Positions 58,731 through 64,000 of a DNA stretch of 64,000 nt are shown here, piece by piece (the stretch's first letter is position 1; each line of letters opens with the position of its first letter). The position numbers and the translations under genes are program-made. This stretch comes from Tetragonia tetragonoides (lineage: Eukaryota; Streptophyta; Magnoliopsida; Caryophyllales; Aizoaceae): positions 29,504,501 through 29,568,500 of the forward strand of contig CM076154.1 of assembly GCA_038025085.1 (NCBI GenBank). The letters run 5' to 3'. A model generated the notes under the pieces. It was not told where the DNA came from, made no database searches, and was given only the letters and a program-made list of their open reading frames with translations.

Positions 58731-60576
58731 CTAATCAAACAAACAAGAGAAATTTCAAAGTTACATCCTCCATACAACGTCATTCGCCAATGTTGTTTAT
58801 TTTCAGAATCTTGAGCTCCTATCCATAGTCACTGGTATCATAATTAGATGACTCACCATTTAAAAATTAAGATTTATGAATCTTTGTGATAAAGATAAAG
58901 CTATTTACATTGGGTGTCCGATTACTAATGTCTATCTCCATTAAAGGAGTTAGAAATCTGTAGTCCTAGAACTAACTAGAACCATAAAGCAGCATTCGTA
59001 TATACTTGAGTTCTATATGCAATCAGCTATGCAGAAGCAGAAGATAGTATATAGTGACATGATTAGCTTTGAGTAGGCAAAAATCTGATTGTGCATTTGT
59101 GGTACTACTGAAAATAGCCTCTGCAGTAAGTTATAAGAACTACGGCACCAACTGCCATGAAACAAAGGCAAGGGCTAGTCCTAGCTTCAGATACCCTTAT
59201 AATCAGATACCCTTCTGTAGGAACTAGGGACCCTTTGTACTTGAGTTTCCATAAATTGTTCCAGGTTCCAGCTTTGTGTCCACTTCATGAAGCACTGATT
59301 TTCTGTGTTTTATATTCAGTGCAGGATGAATCTTGCAATCTCCATTTGGCGGGCTATCCATGATTTTGGAGGTGCAACAGCTGGTTTCTTTGCTTGAATC
59401 TCTAGAATTTATACAGTCAACGGGATTATTCTTGGGGCAAGTCCCTTGTCCAACTAATCCAATGGATCATGAAGTTACGACCAGGAAAATCATCAGTGGC
59501 CGTGAGGGGGCTTGAATTTGGTCCATTTATTGTTTACAAAATGCATGCTCGGGCTTTGCCCAACTATTTCAAGCTCCCTGAAGTTAGGGGCCTTGAACTA
59601 GTGAGCTCTGGAATGGATCTTAGAGGTCTTGCCAGTTGAGCTGAGGTACCTACTCGGGGCTAATCTCTTTTAAGTCTTCTCTCCAAAAGCTTGCTATTGC
59701 ACCTCCTTTCCACAATTTCTCATTGCCAAAAAAGCAAGGGCTAAGCATGGGGTGGCTCTTTTCCAAACAGCTCTGCACTCTACAGCTCCGCTGTGCCAGT
59801 AGTGACGAATGAGACTGCATCACATGTGTTCCTAGTTCCTACATTGTGATGCTGCACATTTCTATAATTTGGACCCGACTGTTCGTATTTAGTAAGTTCT
59901 TTAAAGTTCCTTTAAGTTGTTCTGGATCAACGTCATGGTCTCGGTAAAATATCCTCAAAGTTTCTGCAGCAGATTTTGCTCCTCATACAAGGTAGATCGG
60001 AGCCATAGAGGGTTGAACATTCCTAGTTTATAGAGTAAGTTCTAGCCTTAGAGGGTCTTATGACCTGTACTGATTCCTATCTTTACTGGTCCAACAAAAG
60101 TAGTTGTAGCAAACCAGGGCAGGCAAACTGCTAGAAAAGATGGTTCAACATTCATAGATTCTAATCCATGAGTGAACAAAAAAAAGTAATGGTATATATT
60201 AAATATCAGCATTACAGCCTAACACAACATTCCATTCAACATTTATAGATTTGACATGTAAAGCAAAAATAAGTGGCAAAGAACAAAATGCAAAGGGTTA
60301 TGTGATCTACACAGCACAGCTGCACGTGCATCCGACACGCATTTGTGCATCAGATTGTATTCGATACTCATTACAGCTGCAACAAAATTATTTATACAAG
60401 GCGTATATATGTAAGTTGCAAGTAATAGTAGTACCTATTGCTTCACCACATGCAATTTCATATTTTAAGTGATTTGAATGAGAACCTATTTCTTCACTAT
60501 AACACTCAAAAACAAAGCAACATTATATCAATATGTAGGTACTCAATAAAATAAAAAGTTGAAGAAATTTCACTAC
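58731..60576. other. Intergenic, with duplicated 3' flank of DUF295 gene 2
   Basis: 59915-60170 matches 53055-53450 in ordered blocks. The stretch 59157-59660 has open plus-strand frames but no domain I know. Upstream exons of the coiled-coil gene could lie here but were not found. Confidence 0.45.
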
Positions 60577-61720
60577 TTACTCATGAGATGTTGGCATAGC
60601 TTCCGAAATCCATTGTGGAGGAGGCCATAAGGCATCAGAAAATCCAGGGCAGGCGGATATGAGTCTAAAATTATTACCCTCCCCATATTTGTATACACCT
60701 ACTTCAAAATACTCACTACCCTCAGCTGCTCGGAACAAGGACTCATCATGCTCATTTGTTCCTCCATACATGGGGAAGGAATCCTTAGTGAAAACAATAC
60801 AGTTCCCTTGAAACCCTGAGCTTGAACAAAGAAACAAGTATCAATGCTCACAAACATAACCCTATCCCCCAAGTTACTTAGCTCATCCCACACATTCTTT
60901 TTTCTGTTAAGGCTGTAAACCTTGAAATTAGTCTGTGTATTGATCTCATGATCTCGTACAATCAAGTACAACATATTGTTTTTTGAGTCTAATAACTAAC
61001 CCTCGACTGTTGTAATCCATATCTTTATGTCAATGGTGTTGTACTTAACCCAGCAAAGTCTCCCTTCACGATCAACAGCCATAAGCAGGCCTTTCCGAAT
61101 GACTATATCGTCGTATAGCCCAATCATGTCCGAACATTCATACTCACCCTTTAGTTGTAAGCATTCCAATTCCCCTTCATTATGCAATACCGCAAGCGAG
61201 GATTCTTCAATCCCTGGTGATGTGCAATAAGGGCTTGGCCACAAAAGCACTTTTTTTACCTTGGGCTTGTTAATGCCATTGATCAACCTTAAGTTACACC
61301 CTTTACTAACCTCCGGGGCAGATGAAGTAATCAGTGTCTTGTGCAAGTTTTCCGGGATTTGGAGCCTGTGCTTAGTGAGAGGATGGAAAAGGCTGAGTTT
61401 TCCGTGACTCGATTGTTCGATAGTGACTAGCCAGGGGGTGGAGAAGCGACTACGAGGCGGTGGATGAAGGAGATAAACGTCGGATGAGACGATGATGAAG
61501 GGGGCTTGGTCATCGATTAAGATAAGGGGAGGGGAAAGGGAGGTGATTTCAAAAGGTAAGAGAGGTGAGAGAGTGAACAAAGGAAGTGAAATGGAAGATC
61601 GCCAATGCTTACAGAGACAACGGGATGAACGGAGATCATCGGAGTTGGATTCAGGTGATCGGCTATTTATTGGAGGAGTTCCGATGAGAGGTCCGACCAT
61701 GAGAACCTACTACGGAGATG
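60577..61720 (-). pseudogene. F-box protein with DUF295 domain, second copy, heavily damaged
   Basis: Tandem paralogue of 53779-55086. On the minus strand the F-box FSWSDLSSELLQ is cut by TAA near 61670 and the frame then shifts into DDLRSSRCLCKHWRSS. It continues with PWLVTIEQ, GKLSLFHPLTKHRLQ, SKGCNLRLING, KKVLLWPSPYCTSPG, IVIRKGLLMAVDREGRL, an in-frame TAG at 60996-60998, LYLIVRDHE, FVSIDTCFFVQA, a frame change near 60830, then IVFTKDSFPMYGG and EYFEVGVYKYGEG, with the end at 60577. At least four lesions. The intact stretches allow the frames of copy 1 to be interpreted, and the other way round. Confidence 0.85.
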
Positions 61721-61760
61721 ACGACTACTTTTTTGGTGCGTAGTCTCTTCCCCTTTCTCA

Positions 61761-62146
61761 GTATTCTCACTAATCACAGGAGTCATGGTGTACATGCCAG
61801 ATAAAGAAGGGATGTTGATCATGAAAGATTAAATCTTGAACAAGAACGATAGGTTTCTTGAATTGAAACCCCAAGCAAGAACCCCAAAGTAGAAGCTAGG
61901 TTTCGCCACCAAAGGCAAGAGACTACAATTTAATTCACGAAACAATTATAGACATTCAAACTGGATTCTCATTCATAAATTTTAATAACCATATGTTTTA
62001 CCATCAGCCCTTAAGGTTGTTATATTCGTAGGTAAAGCATAGAACTATCTTAATCTAAGTATGAAAACTAACCATAGAAACCCTATTACACTTAGGAAAC
62101 TGAACCAACTACAATTTGGAAGCTAATAACAACTTTCCTAAAACAC
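61761..62146. other. Intergenic, nothing recognised
   Basis: AT-rich sequence without gene or repeat structure that I can define. Confidence 0.5.
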
Positions 62147-63011
62147 GCTTATGTTGGGGAAAACTACGGTATTTACCCACAATCACAACAACAGATAATC
62201 GGAAAAATAAAGTGCAAGAACCCAAAAAACAACACAGACAATTTTTACGTGGAAAACCCCTCTCAATTAGGGGAAAAACCACGGTGCGGTTCACCACGCA
62301 CTAAACAATAATCCACTATGATAATCAAGATTACAATCGGCAACAATCACAAGATCAAGCAACAAGTAAAGAAACTATCTTTGGTATTAGTACAAATTGA
62401 CAAACTCTAACTCAATTTGGTACTCCCACAAAAACCAAAGATACACCCTCAAATACCTGTCGATGATCGATCCGAATACTCTGATTATCTTCACCCGAAC
62501 AAACCGAGTCAACCATGAACTGGAACAAACCTCTTTGGAGAAATACTCAATTTCTCTCACTCTTTGTTTGTCTCTCACTCACTGGCTCTCCCTTTTCCTT
62601 TTCGGCTATTTGTTCGACACTGTGCTTCTTTCGTTTCACATGCGTTACAACTCACTGAAACGGCTTTCACGCTGAAACCCTTTTTGTTTCCTCCTATCTG
62701 TTTATATTCTCACGGCATAGCTCATTGTTACAAATTAATGCCCTACCTGATGCTTCCTTCATAAGCTGATATTAGTCCATTAAGCCGTCAACTCTAAAAG
62801 GCTAATAAACTAATACAAACTCCAAAGCCCAATAATATCACAAGTCACGTACACCATTAAATGACTTGACTAAACTTTCCTTTTTCTTTTCTTTTTTTCT
62901 TTTTCTTTTTCTTTTCTTTTTGTTCTATTTTATTTTCTATACAAACTTAAATAAAATAAAACACAACTTAATAATAGTATTTGGTATTTGGGGCGTTACC
63001 TCAACAGCTTA
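62147..63011. mobile_element. Solo LTR with target duplication GCTTA
   Basis: The LTR runs from TGTTGGGGAAAACTACGG (62152) to GTTACCTCAACA (63006): 855 bases with TGTTG/CAACA inverted ends. GCTTA lies on both sides (62147-62151 and 63007-63011). Near its start is TTTTTACGTGGAAAACCCC...AAAACCACGG, a pattern common in plant Copia LTRs or leaders. A CT-rich tract lies at 62879-62930. No internal region remains, so recombination between two LTRs probably removed it. Orientation by the TACGTGGAAAACC motif would be plus. Confidence 0.85.
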
Positions 63012-64000
63012 AGGGTATCCATGGCACTTCAAGATAACAAAAATGGGGTGGAAGTGAAAATTGCCCCTCGAGCACCTATTTGCAAAAATTGTATAATATG
63101 TCTTTCAACTTTTTACAAGCCTCTTTAGTACCTTAGCAAAACAAAAAACTATCATTCGCAAAAAAGAGTCCTATAACCTAAATAGAAAGCAATGGTGGCA
63201 TCAGTGTTTAATATCCCACAGATGAACAATTTTGGAAAATATTTAGGCTGCCCGATTTTCGACGAGAATATATCTCCTAGCTCTTATCACGATTTAGTTA
63301 CCAAGAATAAAATATCGACTTGGGCGGCTAACTAAATATTTAAAGCTAGGAGAATTGTTCTTATTTAAGCGAATCTTGAATCTTTACCGTCACACACAAT
63401 GCAATATTTTCAAATCCCTTACACTACGTGTAAAAAATTGGATAAAATTAGTAGAGATTTTTTTGGAAACAGTCTGAGGATCACAGAGGGTTTTCGATGG
63501 TAGCTTGGGGTAAAATGTGCCAGCCTAAATGCATGGGTGGCCTTGGACTCAGGAAAGCATGGATGATTAATAAAACGTTATTGGGAAAATTGGATTGGAA
63601 AAATATTTGGAAATCAAATAATATTTGGGTGGATTCAGTTATATTCAAGTATTCAAACCAATGCGGATTTTTCAATTTTACCAAAAGGAGCTCTCATTCA
63701 TGGGCATAGAAAAAAATTCTTAATGCAAGAGAACGGCTTAGACAAGGCTTGAGATGGAAAGTAGGAAATGGTGAATTGATTAATTTTTGAACAGATAGTT
63801 GGTGTACGCAATAACCAATTTGTGAGAATTTACACATACAACGATTTTTTAACTGAACCAAATTTGAAAATGAAAGAATTATAAATCATGATCGCTCTTG
63901 GAACATTTACAAATTAAGGTCATATGTTCCTAAATCTCTGGTGGAAATAATTAGAAGTATCTTCTTGCCAATTTATGAAATAAACGACAAAGTTTGTTGG
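63012..64000 (+). pseudogene. LINE (L1-type) reverse transcriptase, 3' part
   Basis: Broken plus-strand frames with the order typical of plant non-LTR retrotransposon ORF2: VEVKIAPRAP (about 63050), KYLGCPIFDENISP (about 63240), KNKISTWAA, LESLPSHTMQYFQIP (about 63375), LDKISRDFFG, WGKMCQPKCMGGLGLRKAW (about 63505), LDWKNIW, ERLRQGLRWKVGNGELINF (about 63735). At least five stops or shifts. The catalytic YADD-like motif would lie upstream and is not seen. It continues past the window end. The enzyme would reverse-transcribe its RNA at nicked target DNA. Confidence 0.85.

Noticed and set aside
59157..59515. Two overlapping plus-strand open frames as a gene
   Set aside because: No domain, no splice structure and no similarity by eye to known families.

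Overview
The window is nuclear DNA of a flowering plant, most likely a eudicot. It carries an intron-split GH3 gene, F-box genes of plant-specific families (LRR type and DUF295/KIB type), plant-type Ty3/Gypsy and Ty1/Copia retrotransposons, SINEs, a LINE, a CACTA transposon and a hAT MITE. I cannot name the family or species from sequence alone. All calls come from reading the sequence; no database search was run.

Layout. Positions 1-34860 are almost entirely nested LTR retrotransposons. Two minus-strand Tat-like Ty3/Gypsy derivatives lie at the outer edges: element C (1-4653, 5' LTR 3367-4653) and element D (29710-34860, 5' LTR 33691-34860). Both keep gag pieces and an integrase piece but lack protease, reverse transcriptase and RNase H. 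Between them lies a second family (B). It has a gag-only internal region (about 22369-24926), a long non-coding 3' part present twice (7022-9274 and 25680-27946), and LTRs at 9275-22368 (interrupted) and 27947-29709. A long LTR of a third family (4661-7021, with a truncated duplicate at 24927-25679) is joined to each copy of the B 3' part. Element A (9417-21144), a gag-only relative with the same LTR family as C and D, is inserted in the first B LTR with a perfect 5-bp target duplication. Its own 3' LTR carries a 3.66-kb CACTA element (16688-20343). The second B LTR at 27947-29709 preserves the empty site of element A.

From 34861 to 38555 there is AT-rich sequence ending in a Copia LTR. From 41111 to 45874 lies the best gene of the window, a three-exon GH3 acyl-acid amido synthetase of the auxin-conjugating type. 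Its introns hold two different SINEs, and a truncated third SINE sits just downstream. A hAT MITE (46560-46843) follows.

From 48376 to 61720 is an F-box-rich stretch on the minus strand: one F-box/LRR pseudogene and two tandemly duplicated DUF295 F-box pseudogenes whose 3' flanks were copied with them. Between the DUF295 copies is part of a coiled-coil gene with good splice sites. The right end holds a solo Copia-type LTR with a perfect 5-bp duplication (62152-63006) and a decayed LINE reverse-transcriptase 3' region (63012-64000).

The most interesting unexplained signal lies in the non-coding 3' part of the gag-only elements. There, three different predicted hairpins are each followed by the same short motif (GCAAAAnTTAGGGCA). 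One module is shared with the diverged element A and keeps a GNRA-type loop. A second conserved block around GGATACGTAGG lies beside it.
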